Below are positions 8,262 to 15,950 of a stretch of DNA of 64,000 bases, in pieces. Numbering within the stretch: the first letter of the stretch is position 1; every line of letters begins with the position of its first letter. Origin of the DNA: Microbispora sp. H13382 (GTDB lineage: Bacteria; Actinomycetota; Actinomycetes; Streptosporangiales; Streptosporangiaceae); the NCBI RefSeq assembly GCF_014161445.1, contig NZ_JABBXA010000002.1, positions 418,351 through 482,350 on the forward strand. The letters run 5' to 3'. The position numbers were made by a program, and so were the translations under genes. The notes beneath the pieces were generated by a model. The model was not told where the DNA came from and made no database searches. It saw only the letters and a program-made list of their open reading frames with translations.

Positions 8262-8705
8262 CTATTCGACGATCTCGTTAAGCGCGTCCTCGTACGCCTT
8301 GGCGTCGGAGGGGGCCATGGCCTTGTCCACGCGCACCACGACGTTCCCCTTGACGTACGTGTACTCGGCCAGCATCGGGGTCTTTCCGAGCGCCTGTATG
8401 TACTCGGCGCGGGCCTCGGCGCCGTTTGCGTCCTCGAACACCTCGACACTGCCCGCCTTTTCTGTCTTGACCCTGCTATCGGTGAACTCGGCCTTACTGA
8501 GGTAGCCATTGGGGCGGCCAAGCAGCTTGTTCGGGTCGGTGTTCTCGTCGTAGACGGTGCCGAGCTTAGCGGGTACGCCGTTGGTACCGAGGTCGCCGAT
8601 GATGGCGGCGGCGTCCTTGTTGGTCGTGGCCCCGCCGCAGGCGGTGAGGAGGCCGACCAGTGCAATCGTGGCGGCGGCGTGGGGGTGTCGTCGTAACCAG
8701 ATCAT
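8262..8705 (-). CDS. Small lipoprotein
   Basis: A 147-residue product from ATG 8705 (an in-frame ATG at 8717 is possible). It begins with a short basic segment and a hydrophobic run ending in the lipobox L-T-A-C, so it should be lipidated and anchored outside the membrane. The mature part (GGATTNKDAAAIIGDL onward) is charged and has no cysteines beyond the anchor. It resembles actinobacterial solute-binding or cystathionine-like lipoproteins only in general character, and I recognise no family. No clear ribosome site precedes either start. Confidence 0.7.
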   Translation of the reverse strand: MIWLRRHPHAAATIALVGLLTACGGATTNKDAAAIIGDLGTNGVPAKLGTVYDENTDPNKLLGRPNGYLSKAEFTDSRVKTEKAGSVEVFEDANGAEARAEYIQALGKTPMLAEYTYVKGNVVVRVDKAMAPSDAKAYEDALNEIVE

Positions 8706-8875
8706 GAGGTCATGCATACATTCTGGATCGGTCCAGCGTGGCCGCGTTGATGTGATTGGTAGCGTCTCGCCACCGGGCATGCGGGTCCCAGGTCGTCTGC
8801 GGAACATGGACGGCGCTGGGGCGAGGAGGGGATCCGGCTGAGGCCGAATGCGCTTCCCAGCGAGGTCGAGGCCCG

Positions 8876-9217
8876 TCAGCTGGCGGGATCGTGCTGGAAC
8901 GCACGGACCTCCTGCGCGCATCGGCACGCGACCGCGATCTTCGCGGCCCACTCCAGTGCCGCCCCGCGGGACGGCAGCTCCAGAACCGTGTAGCCGCCTT
9001 CAAGCTGCTGCGTCTGCGGGTATGTGCCTTCGGTCACGGTCCCATGCCCATCCACCATGACAGGCGGAACGCTTTCGTCGATGCCGCCGCCGAACACCAG
9101 ACGCCGGCGTCCTTCGCCTCCTGCACCACGGCATGCGACGCATCCGAAACCGCCTGCAGATCCTCGTCGGGGGATGACCATGGCGCGACTCGGGAACGAG
9201 ATCAGGTACTTCGTCAT
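8876..9217 (-). CDS. YCII/DGPF-domain protein with two compensating frameshifts
   Basis: This 113-residue protein has the N-terminus MTKYLISFPSRAMV and the C-terminal half FGGGIDESVPP, then TEGTYPQTQQLEGGYTVLEL and AAKIAVACRCAQEVR, typical of YCII-related (DGPF) ferredoxin-like proteins. Residues about 17-40 are Arg/Gly-rich and do not fit. In the next frame the same bases read DEDLQAVSDASHAVVQEAK, as expected for the family. A G-run at 9169-9173 has one base too many, and the string near 9096-9098 has one too few, restoring the frame. The family has no firm biochemical role here. AAGGAG stands eight bases before ATG 9217, so the start is good. Confidence 0.75.
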   Translation of the reverse strand: MTKYLISFPSRAMVIPRRGSAGGFGCVACRGAGGEGRRRLVFGGGIDESVPPVMVDGHGTVTEGTYPQTQQLEGGYTVLELPSRGAALEWAAKIAVACRCAQEVRAFQHDPAS

Positions 9218-9696
9218 CGCGTCGGCTCCTTCTTCGCGCTTCACGGATCGCACCCAACCTCGCCGACGCCACTCGGCGGCGCGCCGCCATGAGCCTGACC
9301 GCTTTCGGACACCTGGGTCGAAGCGATGATCGTCTCGGAAGGAGTCCGTGAGATGCCCGCCGCTGCCCGCACGGTGCGTGAGAAGGTCGTGGCCGCATTG
9401 CCGCAGGTAGTGCGTGTGCGGTGGGGGCGGCGCAAGAGCGCGCTACAGCCTGTGGAGGAGGCACGGATACCCGGGAGATGGGAGGTCCGGGACATCCATG
9501 GGCGCAGCCGGAGTTCGGCGTCCGCGGTGAAAACCGGGTGACATCTCGCCTCACTCGCCGGAATCCTGGGGTGCGGGCGATGAGTTTTGTCGGTGGCGGC
9601 TGTCAGGCTTGCCATGACCACGAACTCCTGTGGGGCCCGGGCTGGGACGCCAGCCATGACCAGGTAATTCCCCCTGACAACCCTGATCGAGGTGCC
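9218..9696. other. 479-bp stretch without a recognisable gene
   Basis: A 71-codon frame (9326-9541) and others are open, but none shows a known motif or a convincing start. The stretch separates the YCII gene (minus) from the efflux gene (plus) and must hold both promoters. I see no tRNA or strong hairpin. Confidence 0.4.
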
Positions 9697-11154
9697 GTGT
9701 CCATCGCACAGCTTGATTCGCCTGCCGATTCCGCGGCCCCCGTCTCGGGCCGCACCCCACCCGTGATCCGGTTGCTGGTGCTCGCCACGTTCGTGGTCAT
9801 CCTCAACGAGACGATCATGATCAATGCGATCCCGCGGCTGATGGACGCGCTGCACATCACCGAGCAGACCGCGCAGTGGCTCTCGACCGCCTTCATGCTG
9901 ACCATGGCCGCTGTCATCCCGATCACCGGATGGTTCCTGCAGCGGGTGTCCACCCGCAGCGCGTACGCCACCGCGATGGGATTGTTCCTGTTCGGCACCG
10001 CCTTGGCCGCCGTCGCGCCGTCGTTCGAGGTGCTGCTGGGCGCACGCGTCATTCAGGCGTCCGGGACGGCCGTGATGATGCCGCTGCTGATGACGACCTT
10101 GATGCAGGTGGTGCCGGAGACAGAGCGCGGCCGTGTGATGGGCAATGTCTCCCTGGCCATCTCGGTCGCGCCCGCGATGGGCCCGACGGTCTCAGGCGTG
10201 ATCCTCCAGTTCGGGTCCTGGCGGCTGCTGTTCGCCGTGGTGCTTCCCATCGCCGCGTTGATCACTTGGCGAGGCCTGAAGCAGCTCCAGAACGTCGGAG
10301 AGACCCAGGCCAGTGCGATCGACTGGCTGAGCGTGGTGACCGCCGCGGCCGGCTTCGGCGGCTTGGTCTACGGGCTCAGCCGGTTCGAGGGCGGTAACGT
10401 CCGCGTGGCCGTCGCGATCGTGGGAGTGGGCCTGGTCGCCATCGCCGTCTTCGTCGTCCGCCAGCTGTCGCTGCAGAAGCGCGGCGTGCCGCTGATGGAC
10501 CTGCGTACGCTGCGCCACCGCACCTACACGATCGCGCTGGTCCTCATGTCGGTGGCCTTCATGGCGATGCTCGGTTCGATGATCCTGCTGCCGCTATACC
10601 TGCAGAACGTCCGCGAGCTCAGCCCTCTGGAGACCGGCCTCCTCGTGATGCCGGGCGGCCTCGCGATGGGGTTGCTCGGGCCGACCGTCGGCCGCCTGTT
10701 CGACCGGTTCGGTGGCCGGGTTCTGGTCGTTCCCGGCGCGATCGGCATCGCGCTCGCGCTCGCCGGCCTCACCCAGGTCACCATGACCATGCCGTACTGG
10801 CAGCTCCTGGGGCTGCACGCGCTGTTGATGGTGAGTCTGGCCGCGACCTTCACCCCGGTGTTCACCCTCGGGCTCGGCGCGGTTCCCCCGAAGCTCTACT
10901 CCCACGGCAGCTCGATCCTGAGCACCCTGCAGCAGGTCGCCGCGGCCTTCGGCACCGCGCTCGTGATCACCGTGATGAGCGCGCGAGCCGATGCTCTGAA
11001 AGCCGCGGGAGCCTCAGAGGTCCTGGCCAACCTCGACGGCATGCGGCTGGCCTTCGTCATCGGCGCGGTGCTGTCTGTGGCCGTGGTCGTCACCGCCCTG
11101 CTCCTGCCGGCGCGAGCGAACGGCGTTGCCGAGCTGGGGCCATCCGCGCATTGA
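9697..11154 (+). CDS. DHA2-family (EmrB/QacA) multidrug efflux MFS transporter
   Basis: The product has 485 residues from GTG 9697, with GAGG a few bases before it. It has about 14 hydrophobic segments, the norm for drug:H+ antiporters of the DHA2 family. Signature blocks include LNETIMINAIPRLMDALHI in TM1, 'W-L-S-T-A-F-M-L-T-M-A' (motif D1), 'G-x-x-V-Q-A-S-G-T-A-V-M-M-P' (motif C-like) and 'R-x-R-V-M-G' loops. The frame is open upstream but lacks membrane segments there. The substrate is unknown; family members export drugs, dyes or own antibiotics. Confidence 0.9.
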   Translation: MSIAQLDSPADSAAPVSGRTPPVIRLLVLATFVVILNETIMINAIPRLMDALHITEQTAQWLSTAFMLTMAAVIPITGWFLQRVSTRSAYATAMGLFLFGTALAAVAPSFEVLLGARVIQASGTAVMMPLLMTTLMQVVPETERGRVMGNVSLAISVAPAMGPTVSGVILQFGSWRLLFAVVLPIAALITWRGLKQLQNVGETQASAIDWLSVVTAAAGFGGLVYGLSRFEGGNVRVAVAIVGVGLVAIAVFVVRQLSLQKRGVPLMDLRTLRHRTYTIALVLMSVAFMAMLGSMILLPLYLQNVRELSPLETGLLVMPGGLAMGLLGPTVGRLFDRFGGRVLVVPGAIGIALALAGLTQVTMTMPYWQLLGLHALLMVSLAATFTPVFTLGLGAVPPKLYSHGSSILSTLQQVAAAFGTALVITVMSARADALKAAGASEVLANLDGMRLAFVIGAVLSVAVVVTALLLPARANGVAELGPSAH

Positions 11155-11215
11155 AACGGGTGTCACGGCAGCACGCTCTGATCACAGCCGGAGCCGCCTC
11201 GCGGTGTGGCTCCGC

Positions 11216-11246
11216 TTGACCTTGACACTGTGACAAGGTCTTCACT
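11216..11246 (+). promoter_or_regulatory. MerR-type promoter with overlapping dyad
   Basis: TTGACC (11216-11221) and TTCACT (11241-11246) are separated by 19 bp, the lengthened spacer typical of MerR-activated promoters. Between them, centred on 11229, lies GACCTTGaCAC-T-GTGaCAAGGTC (11218-11240), a dyad with one mismatch per arm. The encoded MerR protein, two genes downstream, is the obvious ligand. Confidence 0.8.
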
Positions 11247-11267
11247 GGGGCCAAGGAGGTGGTCCCG

Positions 11268-11936
11268 ATGGCCATGCCGAAAGAGGACACGAACACGACG
11301 CGAGCGCTCCGGGGGCTGGAGAACAGCAGCGCCTCGGTGCGGCTGCAGGCGGTGCTGGCGGTCGGGACGGCCCCAGACCCGCGGTTCGTCGACAAGCTCG
11401 TCGAACGATGCGCGGTCGAGCCCGATTTCTACGTGCGGGACATGCTCACCTGGGCGCTCACCCGCCACGCGTCATCGGTGACGGTCCCCAAGCTCATCGA
11501 CGAACTCCGTTCGGAGCGTGCGCAGGCACGGAGCCAGGCGTTGCACACGCTGTCCAAAATCGGGGATCGGCAGGCGTGGCCGGCGATCACGCGGGCGCTG
11601 CTGACCGACGCGAACGACGAGGTGGCGCGGACCGCCTGGCGGGCAGCGGTCGTCCTTGTGCCCGAAGGTGAAGAACCCGGGCTGGCCGGAGTGCTGGCGA
11701 CGCAGCTCGGACGCGGCGAGCGTGAGACGCAGTTGAGCCTCAGCCGGGCGCTGATCGCGCTGGGCGAAGTGATCACGCCGGCTCTGCGTGCCGCGATGAC
11801 GGATCCCGACCCGCGCGTACGTCAGCACGCGGTCGCCACCGAACGGCTGTCGCGCAACCCGGATGCCGGATTCGAGTTCGCGATAGAGGAGGCGAAGCGC
11901 ATCGTGGCCCTCGGCACGACCGGCCAGGAGGGGTGA
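11268..11936 (+). CDS. HEAT-repeat protein
   Basis: This 222-residue soluble protein consists of consecutive alpha-helical HEAT units, such as SVRLQAVLAVG, YVRDMLTWALTRH, ARSQALHTLSKIGD, VARTAWRAAVVL, and DPDPRVRQHAVATERLSRNP. No catalytic motif is seen. Perfect AAGGAGG at 11253-11259 supports ATG 11268. It is the first gene after the MerR-type promoter, and its stop lies 6 bp before the MerR gene, so the two are co-transcribed. The likely role is a binding partner of, or co-sensor with, the HEAT part of that regulator; this is inference. Confidence 0.85.
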   Translation: MAMPKEDTNTTRALRGLENSSASVRLQAVLAVGTAPDPRFVDKLVERCAVEPDFYVRDMLTWALTRHASSVTVPKLIDELRSERAQARSQALHTLSKIGDRQAWPAITRALLTDANDEVARTAWRAAVVLVPEGEEPGLAGVLATQLGRGERETQLSLSRALIALGEVITPALRAAMTDPDPRVRQHAVATERLSRNPDAGFEFAIEEAKRIVALGTTGQEG

Positions 11937-11942
11937 CAGGCG

Positions 11943-12941
11943 GTGTTGATCGGTGATGTGGCACGACGGTCCGGGGTCAGCGCCCGCATGCTCAGGCACT
12001 ACGAATCGCTCGGCCTGGTGCGGCCGACGGGTCGTAGCGAGGCCGGCTATCGGGAGTACTCCAGCGAGGACATCCGGCGCATCTTCCATATCGAGAGCCT
12101 GCGGTCGTTGGGGCTGTCGCTGCGGGAGGTCGGGCGCGCGCTGGAGGATCCCGGCTTCACGCCCGCGGAGCTCGTCGAGGACCTCATCCGCCAGACGCGG
12201 GAACGCATCGCGCGTGAGACGGAGCTGCTCACGCGGCTGAGCCGGATCGGCGCCGCGGAACCCGCCGACTGGGAGGGCGTCCTCCGGGTCGTCGCGCTCC
12301 TCCAGGCCTTGGGGTCGGAGAGCGCGGGGAAGCGCCAGCGCGCGGCCCTGTCCTCGGCCGCGGAGGTGCCGGTGGACGCTCTGGTCGAGGCGGCGTTGAG
12401 CGAGACGGACCCGAACGTCGCCGGAGCCCTTCGATGGGCGCTGGCTCGATCGGGCGATGACGCGTTGGGACTGCTGGCGGAGGGGCTCGGCTCACCGGCG
12501 GCCGAGGTGCGCGAGCGCGCCGTCCAGTCCATCGCCGAGATTCCGGACGCCGCGGCGACCGCACTGCTGCGGGACGCCCTCACGAGCTCCGACGTCGTGG
12601 TCCGCAGGTGTGCGGCTCTGGCGCTCGGGGCCCGTGGAGTGGCCGACGCGGTCCCGACGCTCATCGACATGATCGTCGAGGGGGCGAACGACACCGATGC
12701 GGCCGACGCACTGAGCGCGCTGGCGCGTGACGAGGCGCCGGCGGATCAGATCGCCACCGGGCTCGCCGATCGCCTCGCCCACGGCGCCGTCGGGCCGTCC
12801 GCCCGGCTACGGCTGACACAGGCGCTCGCGGACATCCCGGGACCCACGACGTCGCGTGCGCTCGCGGAGTTGTCACAGGACGAGGACCGTGCCGTCGCGC
12901 TCACCGCGACGTACATTCTCAAGCTCCGCGACGCGCGATGA
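11943..12941 (+). CDS. MerR-family regulator with C-terminal HEAT repeats
   Basis: The protein has 332 residues. Residues 1-70 are a MerR winged helix (LIGDVARRSGVSARMLRHYE, then GLVRPTGRSEAGYREYSSED), followed by the antiparallel dimer helix (to about 110). Instead of a small ligand or metal domain, the rest (about 130-330) is HEAT repeats: NVAGALRWALARSGDDALG, EVRERAVQSIAEIPD, VVVRRCAALALGARGV, and more. The start is GTG 11943 with GGAGGGG overlapping the previous stop. It should bind the dyad at 11218-11240 and control its own operon. The HEAT array may sense a protein or surface rather than a small molecule. Confidence 0.88.
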   Translation: MLIGDVARRSGVSARMLRHYESLGLVRPTGRSEAGYREYSSEDIRRIFHIESLRSLGLSLREVGRALEDPGFTPAELVEDLIRQTRERIARETELLTRLSRIGAAEPADWEGVLRVVALLQALGSESAGKRQRAALSSAAEVPVDALVEAALSETDPNVAGALRWALARSGDDALGLLAEGLGSPAAEVRERAVQSIAEIPDAAATALLRDALTSSDVVVRRCAALALGARGVADAVPTLIDMIVEGANDTDAADALSALARDEAPADQIATGLADRLAHGAVGPSARLRLTQALADIPGPTTSRALAELSQDEDRAVALTATYILKLRDAR

Positions 12942-12991
12942 CGGAGAGCGACGCGCGATGACGGAGCCTTCCCATACGGCATAGCACGGCG

Positions 12992-13023
12992 CACGGGGCC
13001 GCCCTGCGGCGTGCGGCCCCGTG
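12992..13023. terminator. Hairpin between convergent genes
   Basis: CACGGGGCCGC (12992-13002) pairs perfectly with GCGGCCCCGTG (13013-13023) around a 10-base loop. A weaker second hairpin (ACGGGG/CCCCGT) follows at about 13034-13056. They lie between the MerR gene and the xylanase gene, which converge, so they can serve both. Confidence 0.7.
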
Positions 13024-13072
13024 CGTGTCACTTACGGGGCCGCCCTGCGACCCCGTGCGTGCCGGGTACGGG

Positions 13073-14221
13073 TCAGTGGCGACGCGGAGCGCCCGCGGCG
13101 AGGGCGAGGTCCTGCTGGATCACGTAGTACTGCGACTTGGGCTTCAGGTCCGCGTCATACAGCAGGGCGGCACCCTCCTGCGGGTCGTCGAACCAGCCGG
13201 GGATCCAGGAGTACGTGTCGCCGAAGCCCCACGGGGTGAACGAGATGCACTCGCGGATTGCCAGGCAGGCCTTCAGCGCGCGGGACCAGTAGCTCTCCTG
13301 GGCGTACACGGCCAGCGGGTTGGTCGGGGTGTTCACGTTCGGCGCGGCCTCGGTGAACGTGCGGACGTCCACCTCGGTCTCGGCCACCTTCAGGCCGAGG
13401 TCCGCGAAGCGCTGCAGGTTGTTCTGCAGGTCCGGGAAGCCGTACTGCGTGTCCAGGTGGCCCTGGAAGCCGACGCCGTCGATGGGCACACGCTGGGCCT
13501 TCAGGGTCTTGACGAAGTCGTACACCGCGTTGCTCTTCGGCCCGGTGAACTCGAGGTTGTAGTCGTTGTAGAACAGCAGGGCCTTGGGGTCGGCCTGGCG
13601 CGCCCAGCGGAAGGCGTCGGCGATGTAGCCCAGGCCGCCCCACGCCTTGTACCAGATGGTCTCGCGGGGCTTCCCGTCGTCGTCGAACGCCTCGTTGACC
13701 ACGTCCCACTGCCAGATGTCGCCCTTGAAGTGCTTCACCTGGTCCTGGATGTGCTTCTTGAGCAGGGCCTTCAGCTCGTCGTTGGACAGCGTGGTGGTGT
13801 AGCCGTCGGAGGAGAGCCAGGTGGGCAGCTGGCTGTGCCACACCAGCGTGTGGCCGCGGACCAGCTGCTTGTTCTTCTTGGCGAAGTCGACCAGCCGGTC
13901 GGCCGCCGCCCAGTCGTAAGAGCCGCGGTTGGGCTCCACGAGCTGCCACTTCATCACGTTTTCGGCGGTGACGCTGGAGAACTGCTCGGCCGTGATCCGG
14001 GTGTACTCGGCGTTGCTGCCGAGCTCGTCCATGTTCACGGCGGTGCCGATGCGCAGACCGACCCGGTCGCCGAGGGCGCGCAGCGAGTCCGCCGGGTAGC
14101 GGGTGGGCTGGGAGTGGGCAGGGGCGGCGCCGGGTTCGGCCGAGGCCGAGCCGGTGAGAGCCGCCCCGCCCAGCAGGACCGTGGCGCTCACGAGGCCGAT
14201 GGACAGTGCGGAACGAAGCAC
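13073..14221 (-). CDS. Secreted GH10 endo-1,4-beta-xylanase
   Basis: The precursor is 382 residues with a signal peptide (about 1-28, cut near SASA-EP). The rest is a single GH10 TIM barrel. The acid/base Glu177 lies in QWDVVNEAF and the nucleophile Glu283 in VAETEVDVR. TAENVMKWQLVEP and GHTLVWHSQLPTW form the substrate-binding cleft blocks. There is no carbohydrate-binding module. It starts at GTG 14221 after GAGGAG. The upstream gene, 49 bp away on the same strand, is a secreted NodB-type deacetylase, so the pair fits joint attack on acetylated xylan. The CGAAA palindromes at 15009 and 15170 probably regulate both. Confidence 0.93.
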   Translation of the reverse strand: MLRSALSIGLVSATVLLGGAALTGSASAEPGAAPAHSQPTRYPADSLRALGDRVGLRIGTAVNMDELGSNAEYTRITAEQFSSVTAENVMKWQLVEPNRGSYDWAAADRLVDFAKKNKQLVRGHTLVWHSQLPTWLSSDGYTTTLSNDELKALLKKHIQDQVKHFKGDIWQWDVVNEAFDDDGKPRETIWYKAWGGLGYIADAFRWARQADPKALLFYNDYNLEFTGPKSNAVYDFVKTLKAQRVPIDGVGFQGHLDTQYGFPDLQNNLQRFADLGLKVAETEVDVRTFTEAAPNVNTPTNPLAVYAQESYWSRALKACLAIRECISFTPWGFGDTYSWIPGWFDDPQEGAALLYDADLKPKSQYYVIQQDLALAAGAPRRH

Positions 14222-14270
14222 ACGAACTCCTCGGGGTGAAAGTGGGGGGTTGATGGGTACTGCGGTCAGG

Positions 14271-14978
14271 TCAGCCCCGCCGGGCGGGCAGCGACAGGTG
14301 CCATCCCTCCGACCGGAGCGCGGGGACGACGGCGGCGACCGCGTCGACGGTCTGACTCCGGTCCCCGCCGCCGTCGTGCATGAGGACCACCGCGCCCGGC
14401 GTGATTCCCTCTCGCAGGCGGCGGATCAGTTCGGCGGTGCCCGGCGGATCCCAGTCCCCGATGGCGAGACGCCAGCCCAGCGCCTGCATGCCGAGATCGG
14501 CCGCGACGGTCGGCGTCTGCCCCCAACTGCCGTACGGGGCCCGGAAGTACGGGATGTGCGCTCCCGGCACCGCCTCGCGGATGGCGGCGCTCGTCTCCAG
14601 CAGGTCGGCGCGGATCTTCGTCGCCGGCCAGGCCGCCATGTCGTCGTGGTGCATGCCGTGGTTGCAGAGCGTGTGCCCGTCGGCGGCGATCAGCCGGACG
14701 ACCTCCGGGTGCTGCCGTACGTGATCACCCCAGAGGCAGAAGACCGCCTTCACGTGGTGCTCGCGCAGCACGCCGAGCAGGCGCAGCGTGTCGGGAGGGT
14801 TCGGGCCGTCGTCGAAGGTGAAGCCGACCGACATCCCGCCGCCGCGGGTCGAGTCGACGACCATGGGAGTCGGGTTGTCCGCCAGGGCCGGATGCGTCAT
14901 GCCCAGCACCAGACCTATCGCGGCCAGCGGGATCGCGAGAAGACGTGCCCGGCGTGGGCGCCGGCTTCGGTTGACCAC
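14271..14978 (-). CDS. Secreted polysaccharide deacetylase (NodB/CE4 type)
   Basis: This 235-residue precursor has a signal peptide (about 1-33, ending HPALA-DN) and the CE4 motifs in order: VGFTFDDGPNP (motif 1, metal-binding and base Asp), NHGMHHDD (motif 2, metal-binding His pair), RAPYGSWGQ (motif 3), a 'W-R-L-A-I-G-D-W-D' segment (motif 4) and VVLMHDGG (motif 5). CE4 enzymes remove acetyl groups from chitin, peptidoglycan or xylan. Being first in a probable operon with the xylanase favours acetylxylan, though a cell-wall target is possible. Confidence 0.88.
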   Translation of the reverse strand: MVNRSRRPRRARLLAIPLAAIGLVLGMTHPALADNPTPMVVDSTRGGGMSVGFTFDDGPNPPDTLRLLGVLREHHVKAVFCLWGDHVRQHPEVVRLIAADGHTLCNHGMHHDDMAAWPATKIRADLLETSAAIREAVPGAHIPYFRAPYGSWGQTPTVAADLGMQALGWRLAIGDWDPPGTAELIRRLREGITPGAVVLMHDGGGDRSQTVDAVAAVVPALRSEGWHLSLPARRG

Positions 14979-15008
14979 GGTGACTCCATCTTCGAACGAC
15001 GGGGGCGC

Positions 15009-15021
15009 CCGAAAGTTTCGG
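15009..15021. promoter_or_regulatory. CGAAA-G-TTTCG palindrome, proximal copy
   Basis: CCGAAAGTTTCGG is a perfect 13-bp palindrome 31 bp upstream of the deacetylase start. It resembles the CGAAAnTTTCG inverted repeats reported in Streptomyces xylanase promoters; that comparison is from memory. Confidence 0.6.
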
Positions 15022-15169
15022 CGGTGTTACGAAAGTAATGCAGACCATAGGAAGATGCTCGATGTACGTCAAGAGCCACAACCACCAGTCAATTCACAGA
15101 AGTCGCGACCTACAAGGCGCGGCACGGGAGAGTCGATACGCCTCCTGCCTCGACGTACCCGGCGGATCC

Positions 15170-15186
15170 GCCGAAAAGTTTTCGGC
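15170..15186. promoter_or_regulatory. GCCGAAAA-G-TTTTCGGC palindrome, distal copy
   Basis: A perfect 17-bp palindrome, GCCGAAAAGTTTTCGGC, shares the core of the copy at 15009. The two are 163 bp apart between centres, which would allow DNA looping or control of both divergent units. Confidence 0.6.
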
Positions 15187-15332
15187 TCCCGGGGTGCGGA
15201 GCTCGCTGAACGTTTCGTACGGCTGGCGCCGTCACCACCCCCCACGCGAACCCGGCCCTGTGGTTCTCCGCACCCCCGAACGGCCACGCACCTCATGGTC
15301 ATCGTCGGTTGACCGTTTCTAGGCTCCCGGAC

Positions 15333-15950
15333 ATGACGGAATGGCTGATCGACCTCATGGAGACCCTCGGCGCGCCGGGCGCCGCGATCGCGATCGCGCT
15401 GGAGAACCTCTTCCCGCCCCTCCCCAGCGAGGTGATCCTGCCGCTGGCCGGTTTCACCGCCTCGCGGGGAGAGATGAACCTGGTCGCCGTCCTGTTGTGG
15501 ACCACGGCCGGGTCGGTGGCCGGGGCGCTGGCGCTGTACTGGGTGGGCGCGCTGCTCGGCCGTGAGCGCACGCTGGCTCTGGCCGCGCGGATCCCGCTGC
15601 TCAAGGTCTCCGACGTCACCAAGACCGAGGCCTGGTTTCTCCGGCACGGGCGCTGGACGGTGTTCTTCGGCCGGATGATCCCGATCTTCCGCAGTCTGAT
15701 CTCCGTCCCCGCCGGGGTGGAGCGCATGCCGCTGGGTGTTTTCACGCTCCTGACCACGGCCGGCAGCCTGCTCTGGAACACGGTCTTCGTGCTGGCCGGC
15801 TGGACATTGGGAGAGAACTGGTCGCTGGTGGAGACCTACGTCGGCATGGGCACCAACGTGGTCGTCGCCATGGTGGCGCTCGCCGTGCTGGTCTTCGTGG
15901 GCGTACGGCTGAGCGAGCGGCGCAAGGGGCGGCATGTGCTGGACGGTTAG
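15333..15950 (+). CDS. DedA-family membrane protein
   Basis: The 205-residue protein has about five hydrophobic segments and the SNARE-assoc/DedA signatures: ENLFPPLPSEVILPLAGF near the N-terminus and HGRWTVFFGRMIPIFRSLIS with the conserved 'G-R-x-x-P-x-x-R' (about residues 109-125). DedA proteins are proposed lipid scramblases or flippases that recycle undecaprenyl phosphate or phospholipids. Its stop overlaps the start of the histidine kinase by 17 bp, so the three genes form one transcription unit. ATG 15333 has little leader. Confidence 0.88.
   Translation: MTEWLIDLMETLGAPGAAIAIALENLFPPLPSEVILPLAGFTASRGEMNLVAVLLWTTAGSVAGALALYWVGALLGRERTLALAARIPLLKVSDVTKTEAWFLRHGRWTVFFGRMIPIFRSLISVPAGVERMPLGVFTLLTTAGSLLWNTVFVLAGWTLGENWSLVETYVGMGTNVVVAMVALAVLVFVGVRLSERRKGRHVLDG

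Larger units (their letters stand above)
14979..15332. other. Divergent regulatory region
   Basis: No gene is seen in these 354 bp. The stretch contains two CGAAA/TTTCG palindromes (listed separately) and TTAC-GAAA-GTAA (15027-15038). It separates the deacetylase-xylanase pair from DedA and should carry both promoters. Confidence 0.6.
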
